Notes: a model not told the origin generated them from the sequence alone. A DNA stretch of 64,000 bases from Pseudomonas borbori (GCF_900115555.1 NZ_FOWX01000002.1:186001-250000); one strand, 5' to 3'; counted from the first letter of the stretch, positions 12,341 through 23,407 are shown. Translations and numbers: made by a program.

Positions 12341-12814
12341 ATGCAGTTCCCGCAGTCACTAAACCGCACACAGCTGTCGCTGTTCGAAGGGCTAATGGCC
12401 TCTGCAGTAACGCCGCTCCTAAACCAGGCCGCGGAACCGCCCTGGCAGGAAGGCCCCGAAGCCTTCAGTGAAATTTCGCTACGTGGCGCTGCCGGTCACT
12501 GCCTGAACCTGCTTGCACCGATGCTCCGCGAACTGAGTGAGCACAACGACGCACGCTGGCTGAGCCTGATCGCCCCGCCCGGCAGCCTGACGCAAACCTG
12601 GCTACGCGAGGCCGGCCTCAACCGCGAGCGTATTCTGCTACTCCATCCACGAGGCAAACAAAGCGCATTGCAACTGGCTCAGGAAGCATTGAAGCTGGGT
12701 CGTAGCCATACCGTCGTCAGCTGGCTGCACCCTCTGCCGCAGCACGCCCGAGAGCAACTGGAACAGGCCGCACGACAAGGTAAGGCACAGAGCCTCAACA
12801 TAAGCCTGGGATAG
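12341..12814 (+). CDS. sulA: SOS cell-division inhibitor SulA
   Basis: SulA blocks FtsZ polymerisation during the SOS response. The 157-residue product begins MQFPQSLNRTQLSLFEGLMA and carries the SulA-family core (RWLSLIAPPGSLTQTWLREAGL, then SHTVVSWLHPLP). The start at 12341 is fixed by a perfect AGGAGG at 12331-12336; the open frame continues upstream without homology. I see no LexA box between lexA and sulA, so induction likely depends on read-through from the lexA promoter. Confidence 0.88.
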   Translation: MQFPQSLNRTQLSLFEGLMASAVTPLLNQAAEPPWQEGPEAFSEISLRGAAGHCLNLLAPMLRELSEHNDARWLSLIAPPGSLTQTWLREAGLNRERILLLHPRGKQSALQLAQEALKLGRSHTVVSWLHPLPQHAREQLEQAARQGKAQSLNISLG

Positions 12815-12936
12815 CATGCACAAGCAATGGCACAGGGACTGTGCGTGAGACGACACCGACAATCCGGCATGCGGGCCAGCCACCACAACCAAGTCCAGCT
12901 GCTGCCGATATTGGCGCCGCTACGGGCAATCGGCAA

Positions 12937-13170
12937 TCAATGCAGCACGCGCGGGCCTTGTGCGTGATCAAAGTCACCTTCAGCCAACTTCCCGGCCATT
13001 TGCACGCCGACATTGAGCATAGCCTTGGCTACCTCGATGTGTTGGCCCTGCAAAAAAGCCTTGGCATCAGCGGAAAAGTCCAACACCACCAGGCTTTCTT
13101 CGTCTTCTGCGCGACGCAGTGCAATGCGCCCATCAGGCAGCTCGACGATCTCTAGGTAGGATGTAGGCAT
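12937..13170 (-). CDS. small conserved hypothetical protein
   Basis: A 77-residue soluble protein beginning MPTSYLEIVELPDGRIALRR, with an acidic middle part and a helical C-terminal half. I recognise it only as the small conserved protein that sits next to sulA in Pseudomonas; function is unknown. The ATG at 13170 follows a GGAG about ten bases upstream, and upstream codons to 13215 look non-coding. It converges with sulA. Confidence 0.7.
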   Translation of the reverse strand: MPTSYLEIVELPDGRIALRRAEDEESLVVLDFSADAKAFLQGQHIEVAKAMLNVGVQMAGKLAEGDFDHAQGPRVLH

Positions 13171-13248
13171 AAGGCTGATTCTCCACGAAAGGCCGGCATT
13201 GTAGCAGCCGAGCAAGGCTCACCCTAGCCCGCTTATCCAAACTCAGAG

Positions 13249-13475
13249 GCGGGAAAAATATCGAAGGCCGTCGCGAGAGCGCTGGCGGGCGAGCGAAGCA
13301 AGGCGCGCTACGTGAAAACGCGGGAGTTGGCGAGGCAAACAATCGACGAGCCAAATGACCGAAGTTTTGACTCGCGTCGCTCGCCCGGCCTCAGTTACTC
13401 CGCGGCGTAGCGCAATGCAGTTGCAGCCGCCCGGCGACGGTCGCAGCAGGCAAGCGACTGTTCTCAGCCTCCTAG
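13249..13475. repeat. direct repeat copy A (with internal extra sequence)
   Basis: This fills most of the 306-bp gene-free gap 13171-13476. It shares two blocks with copy B on the other side of the neighbouring gene: GGGAAAAATATCGAAGGC near 13251 and GTTGCAGCCGCCCGGCGACG near 13420, followed by a similar CAAGCGA..TTCTCAGC end. About 140 bp between the blocks has no counterpart in copy B. Confidence 0.6.
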
Positions 13476-13476
13476 C

Positions 13477-13995
13477 TCACCACTCACTCAAGGACTCGCG
13501 AAAGCGCTTGGCCAATCCCTTCAACTCCTGCCGCCAAACCTCCAGGGTTTCACGCGCCAGTGGCGGCTCCTCCTGATCCAGACTGATCGCCTCGATCAAG
13601 GGAGTACGCGGGTCGACCTTGACCTTTTTCGCCGCCTGCGGTGGTTGAAACAGCTCGTCATAGGCCTTCAGCAATTGAGCCAGCCAGGTTTCCGGCTGTT
13701 GCACCAGCTCGATAAGCTCGGCCAACTCCGGACTGGGTGCAGCATCCAGCAATGCCTTATCCAACAACTGCTCGGCGCGCGCTGCGTTGCTTTCAGGCAG
13801 GCGGTAGTAACCGGCAATCTCGTGACACAGCCCCAGCAGCGCCCCATAGAGGTGGAATAGCGCAGCCTCACGCTCGGCCTGTATCAGAGCCAAAGAGTTG
13901 ACTGCTCGCCCCTCCTGCGCGGCGCGCCAGGACTCCAGCGACAGACCGGCATAGAAGAGCTTCTGGTTGGTACGGGTGTACAACTCATGGGCCAT
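13477..13995 (-). CDS. conserved hypothetical protein (DUF6586-like)
   Basis: A 172-residue, mostly helical soluble protein beginning MAHELYTRTNQKLFYAGLSL. It has a histidine/leucine-rich middle (LFHLYGALLGLCHEIAGYY) and a C terminus ending in basic helices. It matches the uncharacterised Pseudomonas protein found between sulA and topA; the DUF6586 label is from memory. The start at 13995 has GGAGG eight bases upstream. The gene is bracketed by two related non-coding repeats (13249-13475 and 14029-14123), which may mark a past duplication or insertion. Confidence 0.75.
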   Translation of the reverse strand: MAHELYTRTNQKLFYAGLSLESWRAAQEGRAVNSLALIQAEREAALFHLYGALLGLCHEIAGYYRLPESNAARAEQLLDKALLDAAPSPELAELIELVQQPETWLAQLLKAYDELFQPPQAAKKVKVDPRTPLIEAISLDQEEPPLARETLEVWRQELKGLAKRFRESLSEW

Positions 13996-14028
13996 CGAGG
14001 CGCCCTCCATTACAGACCGATCAGGGGC

Positions 14029-14123
14029 TGGGAAAATATCGAAGGCAATCGGGCGGGCGCAACACCGTTGCAGCCGCCCAGCGACGGGCAAGCGATTGCT
14101 TCTCAGCTTCTCAGCCTCACAGG
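14029..14123. repeat. direct repeat copy B
   Basis: This carries the two blocks of copy A joined together (GGGAAAATATCGAAGGC near 14032 and GTTGCAGCCGCCCAGCGACG near 14069). It lies directly upstream of the DUF6586-like gene. Confidence 0.6.
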
Positions 14124-14168
14124 CCACTATACGCGCGCCCGCTGCCTACGGGCGCGCACCTGGTCCGA

Positions 14169-16775
14169 TCAGCGCTTGTCTTCGACCTTCCACTTGCCGC
14201 CGTCGTAGAACGCGCGCCAACCGGTGGGCTTGCCATCGACTTCGGTCTGCACATACTGCTCTTTGGTCTTGCGGCTGAAACGGATAACCGCCGCGCGGCC
14301 TTCAGGGTCTTTCTTCGGCGCATCGCAGAGGAAGTGATACTTGGGATCGATCTCGTCTTTGTGCGGAATCAGCTCCAGCACCAGCGGCGCACGGGTTTCA
14401 CGGTTTTTCGGGAACTGACTGGCTGCCAGGAACAAACCTGATGCACCGTCGCGCAGGATATAGGTGTCGTTGACCTTCTCGCACTTGAGCTCCGGCATCT
14501 TCACCGGGTCCATCTTCGGCGGAGCGGCCTCACCGCTTTTCAGCAGCTTGCGGGTGTTCTTGCACTCAGTGTTGGTACAACCGAAAAACTTGCCGAAACG
14601 CCCGGTCTTCAGCTGCATCTGGCTGCCGCACTTGTCGCACTCCAGGCTCGGGCCTTCATAACCCTTGATCCGGTATTGACCCTGTTCGATCTCGTAGCCC
14701 GTGCAATCCGGGTTGTTGCCGCAGATATGCAGCTTGCGCGTCTCGTCGAGCAGGTAGGCATCCATGGCGGTGCCGCACTTCTGGCAGCGATGCTTGCCCA
14801 GCAGCACCAGCGATTCCGATTCGCCTTCATCGTCCGCGGCGATTTCATCGCCCGGCACCAGGTTGATGGTCGATTTGCAGCGCTCTTTCGGCGGTAGCGC
14901 ATAGCCGGAACAACCGAGGAACACCCCGGTGGAGGCGGTACGAATCATCATCGGCCGACCGCATTCGCGACAGGGAATGTCGGTCGGCGTCGGCAGGTTG
15001 GCGCGCATGCCGTTGTCGCTGGCCTCGGCCACCTCGAGCTTGTTCTTGAAGTCGCCGTAGAACTCGTCGAGCACATGCTTCCACTCGCGCTCGCCCTGGG
15101 CCACATCGTCCAGGTGCTCTTCCATGCCGGCGGTAAAGCCGTAGTCCATCAGATTGGAGAAGCTTTCAGCGAGACGCCCGGTAACGATGTCGCCCATCTT
15201 CTCGGAATAGAACCGACGGTTATGCAGCGCCACGTAGCCGCGATCCTGGATGGTCGAGATGATCGCCGCATAGGTCGACGGACGACCGATACCGCGCTTC
15301 TCCATCTCCTTGACCAGGCTGGCTTCCGAATAGCGCGCCGGCGGTTTGGTGAAGTGCTGGCTCGGATCGAGCTTGATCAGCTTGAGCACATCGCCCTGGG
15401 CCATGTCCGGCAACACATCGTCATCACCCGGCTTGCTCATTTGCGGCAATACCCGGGTGTAACCATCGAACTTGAGAATCCGGCCCTTGGCGCGCAACTC
15501 GAACTGCGCGGCGGTGACGGTCACAGTGGTCGACAGGTATTCGGCAGGCGGCATCTGGCACGCCACGAACTGGCGCCAGATCAGCTCATACAGGCGTTCG
15601 GCGTCGCGTTCCATGCCGGTAAGCTGGGTCGGTTTGAGGTTGACATCGGACGGACGAATCGCCTCGTGCGCCTCCTGGGCCCCTTCCTTGCTGCTGTAGG
15701 CTATCGGGCTGGCCGGCAGGTATTTCTTGCCGAACTCGCCTTCGATGAAATCGCGCACCATGCTCACCGCATCGGCCGACAGGTTGGTCGAATCGGTACG
15801 CATGTAGGTGATGTAACCGGCTTCATACAGACGCTGGGCCATCATCATGGTCTTCTTCACCCCGAAGCCGAGGCGGTTGCTCGCCGCCTGCTGCAGGGTG
15901 GAGGTAATGAACGGTGCCGACGGCTTGCTGCTGGTCGGCTTGTCTTCGCGCTTGGTGATGCTGTAGGCGGAGGCTTTGAGTACGTCCAGGGCGGCCATGG
16001 CCTGGGCTTCGTTCAGCGGCTTGAACGCGGCGCCATTCTCGCGCGCCACCTCGAAGCGCACATTGGCGCCCTTGGCCGTGCCGAGATCGGCATGCACTTG
16101 CCAATACTCTTCAGGCACGAAGGCGCGGATCTCTTTCTCGCGCTCGACCACCAATTTCACCGCCACCGACTGCACCCGGCCAGCCGACAGACCACGGGCG
16201 ATCTTGGCCCATAGCAATGGCGAGACCATGTAGCCCACTACACGGTCGAGAAAGCGCCGCGCCTGCTGGGCGTTGACCCGGTTGATGTCCAGCTCGCCCG
16301 GCTTGGAGAACGCCTCCTGAATGGCCTTCTTGGTGATCTCGTTGAACACCACGCGCTTGTAGCGGCTGTCGTCGCCACCAATGGATTCGCGCAGGTGCCA
16401 GGCAATGGCTTCCCCCTCGCGATCCAAGTCGGTTGCGAGATAGATGGTGTCGGCATCCTTGGCCAACCGCCGCAGCTCTTCGACTACCTTTTCCTTGCCC
16501 GGGAGGATTTCGTACTTGGCCTTCCAGCCATGTTCGGGATCGACCCCCATGCGCGCCACCAGTTGGCGCTTGGCCTTTTCCTTGGGCGACAGCGCCGGCA
16601 CTTCACCAGCGGCCTTGCCCCGTTTTACGGGTTCCTTGGCAGCACTTGCCGAGCCGCTGGTAGGCAGGTCACGGATGTGGCCGATGCTCGACTTCACCAC
16701 GTACTCGTTGCCCAAGTACTTGTTGATGGTCTTGGCCTTGGCCGGGGATTCCACGATGACCAGCGATTTGCCCAT
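14169..16775 (-). CDS. topA: DNA topoisomerase I
   Basis: TopA relaxes negative supercoils by transient single-strand cleavage. The 868-residue protein begins [20 protein letters not shown], the TOPRIM start. The active-site tyrosine is in [11 protein letters not shown] (about Y324). The C terminus carries three four-cysteine zinc ribbons (CRECG...GCSGY..C; CQKCG...CGNNPDC; CDKCG...GCTNTEC). The start at 16775 follows the family N terminus; the frame extends to 16832 without support. A good promoter (16836-16865) lies about 60 bp upstream. Confidence 0.97.
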   Translation of the reverse strand: MGKSLVIVESPAKAKTINKYLGNEYVVKSSIGHIRDLPTSGSASAAKEPVKRGKAAGEVPALSPKEKAKRQLVARMGVDPEHGWKAKYEILPGKEKVVEELRRLAKDADTIYLATDLDREGEAIAWHLRESIGGDDSRYKRVVFNEITKKAIQEAFSKPGELDINRVNAQQARRFLDRVVGYMVSPLLWAKIARGLSAGRVQSVAVKLVVEREKEIRAFVPEEYWQVHADLGTAKGANVRFEVARENGAAFKPLNEAQAMAALDVLKASAYSITKREDKPTSSKPSAPFITSTLQQAASNRLGFGVKKTMMMAQRLYEAGYITYMRTDSTNLSADAVSMVRDFIEGEFGKKYLPASPIAYSSKEGAQEAHEAIRPSDVNLKPTQLTGMERDAERLYELIWRQFVACQMPPAEYLSTTVTVTAAQFELRAKGRILKFDGYTRVLPQMSKPGDDDVLPDMAQGDVLKLIKLDPSQHFTKPPARYSEASLVKEMEKRGIGRPSTYAAIISTIQDRGYVALHNRRFYSEKMGDIVTGRLAESFSNLMDYGFTAGMEEHLDDVAQGEREWKHVLDEFYGDFKNKLEVAEASDNGMRANLPTPTDIPCRECGRPMMIRTASTGVFLGCSGYALPPKERCKSTINLVPGDEIAADDEGESESLVLLGKHRCQKCGTAMDAYLLDETRKLHICGNNPDCTGYEIEQGQYRIKGYEGPSLECDKCGSQMQLKTGRFGKFFGCTNTECKNTRKLLKSGEAAPPKMDPVKMPELKCEKVNDTYILRDGASGLFLAASQFPKNRETRAPLVLELIPHKDEIDPKYHFLCDAPKKDPEGRAAVIRFSRKTKEQYVQTEVDGKPTGWRAFYDGGKWKVEDKR

Positions 16776-16835
16776 GGATTGGAAAATTCCTGAAATTCGA
16801 TAAATGAAAGGCTGAGGCGCCTGACGCGGCACCGC

Positions 16836-16865
16836 TATATATAGTGGCGGTTAAGCTGAGGTCAA
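16836..16865 (-). promoter_or_regulatory. probable topA sigma-70 promoter
   Basis: On the minus strand TTGACC is followed after 16 bp by TATATATA, about 60 bp before the topA ATG and just after the end of the upstream gene. The short alternating TA tract may make it supercoiling-sensitive, which is known for topA promoters in general but not shown here. Confidence 0.6.
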
Positions 16866-16889
16866 GCGCAGCAATAGCGCGACCTGAGT

Positions 16890-17126
16890 TCAGGGCCGGT
16901 TGAAAACGCTGGTTTCGGCCTGGATCAAAGCAAAACGTGGAACCATCTCGCCGTCCACTTCGACGTTTTCGCAAAACATTTCCAACGGGCGCACCCACAA
17001 GCCGTAATCGCCGTATAGCGCCTGATAGACCACGACCTGCTGCTCTGTCTCGGAATGTTTGGCCATGCCGAGTACGCGGTACTCGGGCCCCTTGTAGTGG
17101 CGATAAAGACCAGGCTGTAATTGCAT
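16890..17126 (-). CDS. DUF1653 family small protein
   Basis: A 78-residue protein with the DUF1653 pattern: PGLYRHYKGPEYRVLGMAKH near the N terminus, then VVVYQALYGDYGLWVRPL and a C-terminal MFCENVEVDG. The family is widespread and uncharacterised, and folds as a small beta barrel. The ATG at 17126 gives the usual family start MQLQPGLYRHY. It lies upstream of topA on the same strand, but topA has its own promoter between them. Confidence 0.82.
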   Translation of the reverse strand: MQLQPGLYRHYKGPEYRVLGMAKHSETEQQVVVYQALYGDYGLWVRPLEMFCENVEVDGEMVPRFALIQAETSVFNRP

Positions 17127-17228
17127 CGCTGAATTCCTTGAATTTTTCCCATCGACAAAAAATTCCGGGAGAAATTTTTCACGTCGCGTAGCGACGGCCC
17201 AAAGTGTGGCCGCCATGGATAACATGGC

Positions 17229-17265
17229 CAAAAAAAAAAAACCGGGGCACTAGGCCCCGGTTTTT
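17229..17265 (-). terminator. intrinsic terminator of the fadBA operon
   Basis: ACCGGGGC and GCCCCGGT arms form an 8-bp stem with a 5-base loop. On the minus strand they are followed by about 13 T residues, 15 bp after the fadA stop. This is one of the strongest terminators in the window. Confidence 0.92.
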
Positions 17266-17279
17266 AAGTCTTGGAGCGC

Positions 17280-18470
<1,191 letters not shown>

Positions 18471-18484
18471 CTAATCTGTGCGCA

Positions 18485-20632
18485 TTAACCGAAGAACTTC
18501 TGGTCGCTGGCGGCCATTTCGCGAAGTTTTGCGGTCGGCTGGTACAGCGCACCCAGGTCGGCGTACTTGTCGGCCTGGGCAACGAATTCGGCCACACCGA
18601 GGGTATCGATGTATCGCAGCGCACCACCGCGGAACGGCGGGAAGCCAATACCGTAGACCAGGCCCATATCGGCCTCGGCGGCGGTAGCGACGATGCCGTC
18701 TTCCAGGCAACGCACGGTTTCCAGGCACAGCGGGATCATCATGAAATTGATGATGTCTTCATCGCTCACTTCACGCTGCTCGGTCACGATCGACTGGAGC
18801 AGCTCGTAAGCCACAGGATCGGTGACCTTCTTCGGCTTGCCGCGTTTGTCCGTTTCATACGAGTAGAAACCCTTGCCATTCTTCTGGCCCAGGCGACCCG
18901 CTTCATACATGACGTCGACCGCGGTACGGCCTTCGACCGCCATGCGATCAGGGAAACCTTCGGCCATCACGTCACGGCCATGGTGACCGGTATCGATACC
19001 AACCACGTCGGACAGGTACGCCGGGCCCATGGGCCAGCCGAACTTCTCCATCACCTTGTCGATGCGCACGAAGTCCACGCCGAACCCCAGCAACTTGGAG
19101 AAGCCGCCGAAGTACGGGAACAGCACGCGGTTGACCAGGAAGCCCGGGCAGTCGTTGACCACGACCGGGGTCTTGCCCATCTTCTTGGCGTAGGCCACGG
19201 TGGTGGCAACCGCCACTTCGCTGGATTTCTCGCCACGGATGACTTCGACCAGCGGCATCATGTGCACCGGATTGAAGAAGTGCATGCCGACGAAGTTTTC
19301 CGGACGCTTGAGGGCCTTGGCCAGCAGGCTGATGGAGATGGTCGAGGTATTGGAGGCGAGAATCGCATCTTCCTTGACCATGCCTTCCACTTCGGCCAGT
19401 ACCGCTTGCTTGACCTTGGGGTTCTCGACCACGGCCTCGACGACGATGTCGACGTTGCCGAAATCGCCATAGGACATGGTCGGACGAATGGCGTTGAGCG
19501 CCTCGGCCATCTTCGCGGCAGTCAGACGGCCCTTGGCGACGCGGTTGCCGAGCAGCTTGGAAGCCTCGGCCAGGCCCATCTGGATACCTTCTTCGCGGAT
19601 ATCCTTCATCAGGATAGGCGTGCCCTTGACCGCCGACTGGTAGGCGATACCGCCGCCCATGATGCCGGCGCCGAGAACGGCGGCCAGTTTCACGTCTTTG
19701 GCGATCTCGTCGTGGTGCTTGGCCTTCTTCTTCAGCTCCTGATCGTTGAGGAACAGGCCGATCAGGCTGGCGGCAACCGGGGTCTTGGCCAGTTTGACGA
19801 AGCCGGCGGCCTCCACTTCCAGCGCCTTGTCACGTCCGAAGTTGGCAGCTTTCTGGATGGTCTTGATGGCTTCGACCGGGGCCGGATAATTCGGGCCGGC
19901 CTGGCCGGCAACGAAGCCCTTGGCAGTTTCGAAGCACATCATCTGTTCGATGGCGTTAAGCTTGAGCTTTTCCAGCTTGGGCTGACGCTTGGCCTTGTAG
20001 TCCAGCTCGCCGGAGATGGCGCGTTTGACCAGATCCAGCGCTGCGGCCTGCAACTTGTCGGCAGCCACTACCGCATCGACGGCACCCACTTTCAGGGCGT
20101 CGTCTGCACGATTTTCCTTGCCCGAGGCAATCCACTCGACCGCATTATCGGTACCGATAACCCGCGGCAGGCGCACGGTGCCGCCGAAGCCCGGGTAGAT
20201 GCCCAGTTTGACTTCCGGCAGGCCGACCTTGGCGCCGTCGGCCATGACGCGGTAATCCGCAGCCAGGCACATTTCAAAACCACCGCCCAGGGCGATGCCA
20301 TTGATCGCGGCCACGGTCGGAACATTGAGGTCTTCAAAATCACTGAAGATCTTGTTGGCTTCGAGGTTGCCAGCCACCAACTCCGCATCCGGCAGCTTGA
20401 AGCTGTCGACGAACTCGGTGATGTCGGCTCCGACGATAAATACGTCTTTGCCACTGGTGACAATCACGCCCTTGATCGAACCATCGGCCTTGATCGCATC
20501 AACCGACTGACGCAGTTCGTTGAGGGTATGACGGTTGAATTTGTTGACGGACTCACCCTTGAGGTCGAATTTCAATTCGACGATGCCGCTCTCAAGAGCC
20601 TTAACCGTGATGGCTTTACCTTCGTAAATCAT
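18485..20632 (-). CDS. fadB: fatty-acid oxidation complex alpha subunit
   Basis: FadB combines enoyl-CoA hydratase/isomerase and 3-hydroxyacyl-CoA dehydrogenase. The 715-residue protein begins [20 protein letters not shown]. The hydratase half has [18 protein letters not shown] and [20 protein letters not shown] with the two catalytic glutamates. The dehydrogenase half starts with the NAD motif [13 protein letters not shown], then [16 protein letters not shown]. The start at 20632 has GGAG upstream and matches the family; an extension to 20785 is unsupported. A tandem PsrA-like operator lies at 20783-20809. Confidence 0.97.
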   Translation of the reverse strand: MIYEGKAITVKALESGIVELKFDLKGESVNKFNRHTLNELRQSVDAIKADGSIKGVIVTSGKDVFIVGADITEFVDSFKLPDAELVAGNLEANKIFSDFEDLNVPTVAAINGIALGGGFEMCLAADYRVMADGAKVGLPEVKLGIYPGFGGTVRLPRVIGTDNAVEWIASGKENRADDALKVGAVDAVVAADKLQAAALDLVKRAISGELDYKAKRQPKLEKLKLNAIEQMMCFETAKGFVAGQAGPNYPAPVEAIKTIQKAANFGRDKALEVEAAGFVKLAKTPVAASLIGLFLNDQELKKKAKHHDEIAKDVKLAAVLGAGIMGGGIAYQSAVKGTPILMKDIREEGIQMGLAEASKLLGNRVAKGRLTAAKMAEALNAIRPTMSYGDFGNVDIVVEAVVENPKVKQAVLAEVEGMVKEDAILASNTSTISISLLAKALKRPENFVGMHFFNPVHMMPLVEVIRGEKSSEVAVATTVAYAKKMGKTPVVVNDCPGFLVNRVLFPYFGGFSKLLGFGVDFVRIDKVMEKFGWPMGPAYLSDVVGIDTGHHGRDVMAEGFPDRMAVEGRTAVDVMYEAGRLGQKNGKGFYSYETDKRGKPKKVTDPVAYELLQSIVTEQREVSDEDIINFMMIPLCLETVRCLEDGIVATAAEADMGLVYGIGFPPFRGGALRYIDTLGVAEFVAQADKYADLGALYQPTAKLREMAASDQKFFG

Positions 20633-20782
20633 CAACTGATCTCCACGGTATGGAAGCTGAACAGTACACATCGGAGCCAACCAGCTAGCTACCCCACGGC
20701 ACAGCCGTTTCAGAGTAGCCCCTATGAGCCTGGCACACCCGCCGACGCGATAATCGGACCGGATTGACGCTGCTATTTTAAG

Positions 20783-20809
20783 CAAACGCTCAATTCATAC
20801 GCCCGTTTG
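20783..20809 (-). promoter_or_regulatory. PsrA-like tandem operator upstream of fadBA
   Basis: On the minus strand this 27-bp stretch starts CAAACGGGCGTATG (one mismatch to CAAAC-N4-GTTTG) and ends GAGCGTTTG, giving outer CAAAC and GTTTG arms. It is the same length as the psrA operator and matches it at 17 of 27 positions in the same orientation. PsrA repression of fadBA is established in P. aeruginosa; the exact site here is my inference. Confidence 0.65.
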
Positions 20810-21310
20810 ATTTGGGTGTGCCCACCTTCAAGGAAAAGCGGCCGATTGTCAATTGGTCGCTTGCCGCTTGATCCGCCTGCGATTGCCCGAGCCAAGAATT
20901 CTGCTAACGAACAACCTTATGTTGAGGCGATCAGGTGACCATCAGCACCGATAAACGAAAAACTCAACATCTAGCCGACAACCGCAACTCCTGCCAGCGA
21001 GCCCTCCAGCAGCCCGATGGGACCGCTTCAGCTGCGCCCAGGCGCACAAAAAAGCCTCAGCGACTTTTAGCTACAGCCGCACGGAAGGGCATCAGCGCAC
21101 TGAAACCAGGAATCCACTAAGAATAGGCAGATAGATGCCGCGCCGACCCAGTAAAGCCGCGAGCAAAGCCTGCTGACGCAAGCAATTGCGCTCGACTAAG
21201 CTGCGCTAGACGCGACTTTCAGTGGTGGCGGGAAAACCTGACCACTGGAACAGGTGGTCAGCGAACTGTCGGCAAATCGAGCAAACGCTGAACAGGGTCA
21301 GCAGTAAGCG

Positions 21311-21473
21311 CAATGCTGTTCACTTAAGCGATATCACTGGGCGCGCATCGTACGCCATGCCCCCCCCCGTAGCCCGGATGCAATCCGGGAGCGATTTTTC
21401 AGGTACCAGACTTCCCCGGATTTCATCCGGGCTACAAAAAACGCTGCTCAGTTGGCTTAAGTGAACAGCATTG
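21311..21473. mobile_element. 163-bp MITE-like element with 19-bp terminal inverted repeats
   Basis: The ends are perfect 19-bp inverted repeats, CAATGCTGTTCACTTAAGC at 21311-21329 and its complement at 21455-21473. Flanking 12-mers CAGCAGTAAGCG (21299-21310) and CAGCAGCAAGTG (21474-21485) match at 10 of 12 positions, as expected for an aged target duplication. The end sequence resembles IS4-family termini (AATGC..., TTAAG), and that family makes 10-12 bp duplications. The element has no coding capacity, so it would need a transposase in trans. A C-run and a pair of REP palindromes lie inside. Confidence 0.7.
21369..21435. repeat. inverted pair of REP-type palindromes
   Basis: GTAGCCCGGATGCAATCCGG at 21369 faces its near-complement ending CATCCGGGCTAC at 21435. 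Each unit is itself a CCCGGAT/ATCCGGG hairpin. The same unit occurs singly at 43978-43997. Confidence 0.75.
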
Positions 21474-21627
21474 CAGCAGCAAGTGGGGCTTGATGCATAA
21501 TCGCGGACATGCAGCACAGGGTCAGGCCGCACTCGCGCATGGCTCATTCGACCGCTCCGGCCTGCCTGGCCACATTTATAGCCCGGCGCCTGCATCGGGC
21601 TTTGTTTCTCGATGACCTGACGACCAC

Positions 21628-22065
21628 TCACGCACGCGCCAGCAAGAAACTGGCGATCTTCTGCAGCGAGTCGGGCTCATCCCGTTCCCCCCAGTACAGC
21701 GCAATCATCTGCGCCGTCGCCTCGACCTTGTACACATCGACCGGCAGGCTGGCCAATTGCTCGGCCAATGGCGCATCGCCGCACGGCTCACGCCATTGAT
21801 TCAGCCACTGGCCCGGCGCGGCCTGCCAGTAACACCAGCAATCCTCATGCCCACGGCGCCGTGCCCGGTGATATTGCGGACACTGGCCTGGCGGCTCAAT
21901 AGCCAGCCAGTGCGGCCACTGCTCGCGCGACAATTGCATCGCCAACCCCATGCGCCGGGCTTGCAAACGCACATCCATCCGCCCACGCTGTCGCCGCGAT
22001 GGCATCAGCATGGCCAGCGGGCTGAGCACAAACGCCAGAAGCAGCAATATGATCCATACCGACAT
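21628..22065 (-). CDS. membrane-anchored conserved hypothetical protein
   Basis: A 145-residue protein with one N-terminal membrane helix (MSVWIILLLLAFVLSPLAML) followed by a basic stretch. The soluble domain is rich in Trp and Arg (HWLAIEPPGQCPQYHRARRRG, then DCWCYWQAAPGQWLNQW), so it is probably a cytoplasmic domain tethered to the inner membrane. I do not recognise a named domain. A similar gene sits at this place beside the universal stress gene in other pseudomonads. Start taken at 22065; it is divergent from the usp gene. Confidence 0.7.
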   Translation of the reverse strand: MSVWIILLLLAFVLSPLAMLMPSRRQRGRMDVRLQARRMGLAMQLSREQWPHWLAIEPPGQCPQYHRARRRGHEDCWCYWQAAPGQWLNQWREPCGDAPLAEQLASLPVDVYKVEATAQMIALYWGERDEPDSLQKIASFLLARA

Positions 22066-22173
22066 AAATTCATCTCGCAGGCAAAAGCCTGTCACAAGCG
22101 TTCAATACGGCCATACTTATCACCATAAGCAAACCTTAGAGCCACCATCGGTAACCCTTAGAAGGAGCCACCC

Positions 22174-22614
22174 ATGCCCTACCAGCATATTCTGGTCGCT
22201 GTCGACCTAACCGAAGAGTGCGATCCAGTCATGCAGCGCGCACAGAAGCTGGCTTCGAGCAGCAACGCCAAATTATCCGTGGTGCATATAGTCGAACCCA
22301 TGGCCATGGCGTTTGGCGGCGACGTGCCCATGGACTTGTCGATGCTGCAACAGCAGCAATTCGAACAAGCCCGCGAACGCCTGGACAGCTTTGCCGGAAA
22401 ATATCCCGACCTGGGTGCGGATCGACGCCACCTGGCCTACGGCCAACCACGCCAGGAAATCCACCGCCTGGCCGAGGAGCAAGGCTGCGACCTGATCATC
22501 GTCGGCAGCCATGGCCGCCACGGCCTGGCCTTGCTGCTCGGTTCCACCGCCAATGACGTATTGCATGGCGCCCCCTGCGACGTACTGGCCGTCCGCCTGA
22601 AGAAACCCGAGTAG
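22174..22614 (+). CDS. universal stress protein, UspA family
   Basis: A single-domain 146-residue UspA protein. It opens YQHILVAVDLTEECDPVMQRA and ends with the ATP-binding signature GSHGRHGLALLLGSTANDVL and APCDVLAVR, so it is the nucleotide-binding type. These proteins support survival in stationary phase or anaerobiosis; the trigger here is not visible. AAGGAG lies seven bases before the ATG. A hairpin at 22627-22649 separates it from the convergent next gene. Confidence 0.9.
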   Translation: MPYQHILVAVDLTEECDPVMQRAQKLASSSNAKLSVVHIVEPMAMAFGGDVPMDLSMLQQQQFEQARERLDSFAGKYPDLGADRRHLAYGQPRQEIHRLAEEQGCDLIIVGSHGRHGLALLLGSTANDVLHGAPCDVLAVRLKKPE

Positions 22615-22626
22615 CGCGCACCCGGC

Positions 22627-22649
22627 GAATGAGGCGGCATGCCTCATTC
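22627..22649. terminator. hairpin between convergent genes
   Basis: GAATGAGGC and GCCTCATTC form a 9-bp stem with a 5-base loop between the ends of the usp gene and the next gene. There is no clear T-tract, so termination efficiency is uncertain. Confidence 0.5.
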
Positions 22650-22658
22650 CCCTCGGAA

Positions 22659-23345
22659 TCACTCGAAATTGTCGCCCGCGCTCATCACCAACGGACGGAT
22701 CTTCTGCAACTGGGTTTCCAGTGAGTAGGTCATGCTCGACGACATGGAAAAGAAGGTCAGAAAGGCTTTGAGGTTCGAGTCGCCCTCGCAGGTGTCGTGA
22801 ATCCGCTGCCAGAACGCCTGATTGACCAACTGCAATTGCTGGAACATGCGCACCAAGCCTTTCAACTCCCAATCCGCCAGACGCCCTTCGCGGAAATTGA
22901 AATACTGGCGCGCCAGGTACAGCGACACCGCGCGCAGGATGAATTCCTGATTGTTGGCGAACGGCAGATGATTCTGCGCCATCGGCTTGAGCTTGCCCAA
23001 CACCGGACAGGCACTGGTCGCCATGATCACCCCGAGCAGGGCACGCAGGCCCTCTTCCAGCCCGACCTGCTTGCTGTACTCACGTTCTGGCGTGCGCACC
23101 CAGACCACGGCCTTCTTGAAGGCCGGCAGGCCTTGAAAATCCTCAACAACCCGGTGCAGGTCAACTGCTGCCGGGCAGTGACTGAAGTCGCTCCTGCTCA
23201 GCGGACAATTGCTGCACCGCTGGTAGTCCAGGCGCGTCCAGTTGGGCGCGGCCTGAGCCTGGGCGGGGTCGTACACACGGTCCAGTTCGATCCTGTAACT
23301 GAACTCGTGATCATCGTCGAGACTAATCCGGTACTCGATGGCCAT
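22659..23345 (-). CDS. conserved hypothetical protein with cysteine cluster
   Basis: A 228-residue soluble protein beginning MAIEYRISLDDDHEFSYRIEL. A cysteine cluster RCSNCPLSRSDFSHCP near residues 43-58 could bind metal, and a helical region (ATSACPVLGKLKPMAQNHLP) follows. It may be the DUF6901 family, but I am not sure of that label. It is a standard Pseudomonas neighbour of uup and usp. No function can be assigned. Confidence 0.72.
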   Translation of the reverse strand: MAIEYRISLDDDHEFSYRIELDRVYDPAQAQAAPNWTRLDYQRCSNCPLSRSDFSHCPAAVDLHRVVEDFQGLPAFKKAVVWVRTPEREYSKQVGLEEGLRALLGVIMATSACPVLGKLKPMAQNHLPFANNQEFILRAVSLYLARQYFNFREGRLADWELKGLVRMFQQLQLVNQAFWQRIHDTCEGDSNLKAFLTFFSMSSSMTYSLETQLQKIRPLVMSAGDNFE

Positions 23346-23407
23346 GCGTGTCTCCGCCAGACGTTTGAGGTTCTGTGTGGGAATAATCGGCTATTGCGGC
23401 GACGGGC

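Larger units (their letters stand above)
20633..21627. other. gene-free kilobase between fadB and a small membrane protein gene
   Basis: No convincing gene is visible. A 61-codon frame at 20935-21120 lacks a ribosome site and any recognisable sequence. The stretch holds the fadBA operator, an 8-bp-stem palindrome CTGACCAC...GTGGTCAG (21238-21261), the MITE-like element 21311-21473 and a short spacer to the next gene. Confidence 0.6.

Noticed and set aside
18980..20767. 595-codon frame opposite fadB
   Set aside because: Antisense artefact of the same kind; fadB motifs are complete on the other strand.
20935..21120. 61-codon frame in the gene-free kilobase
   Set aside because: No ribosome site, no hydrophobic or domain pattern, and flanked by stops in a region full of repeats.
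21360..21368. C9 run as a phase-variation tract
   Set aside because: It lies in non-coding MITE sequence and not in or before any gene.
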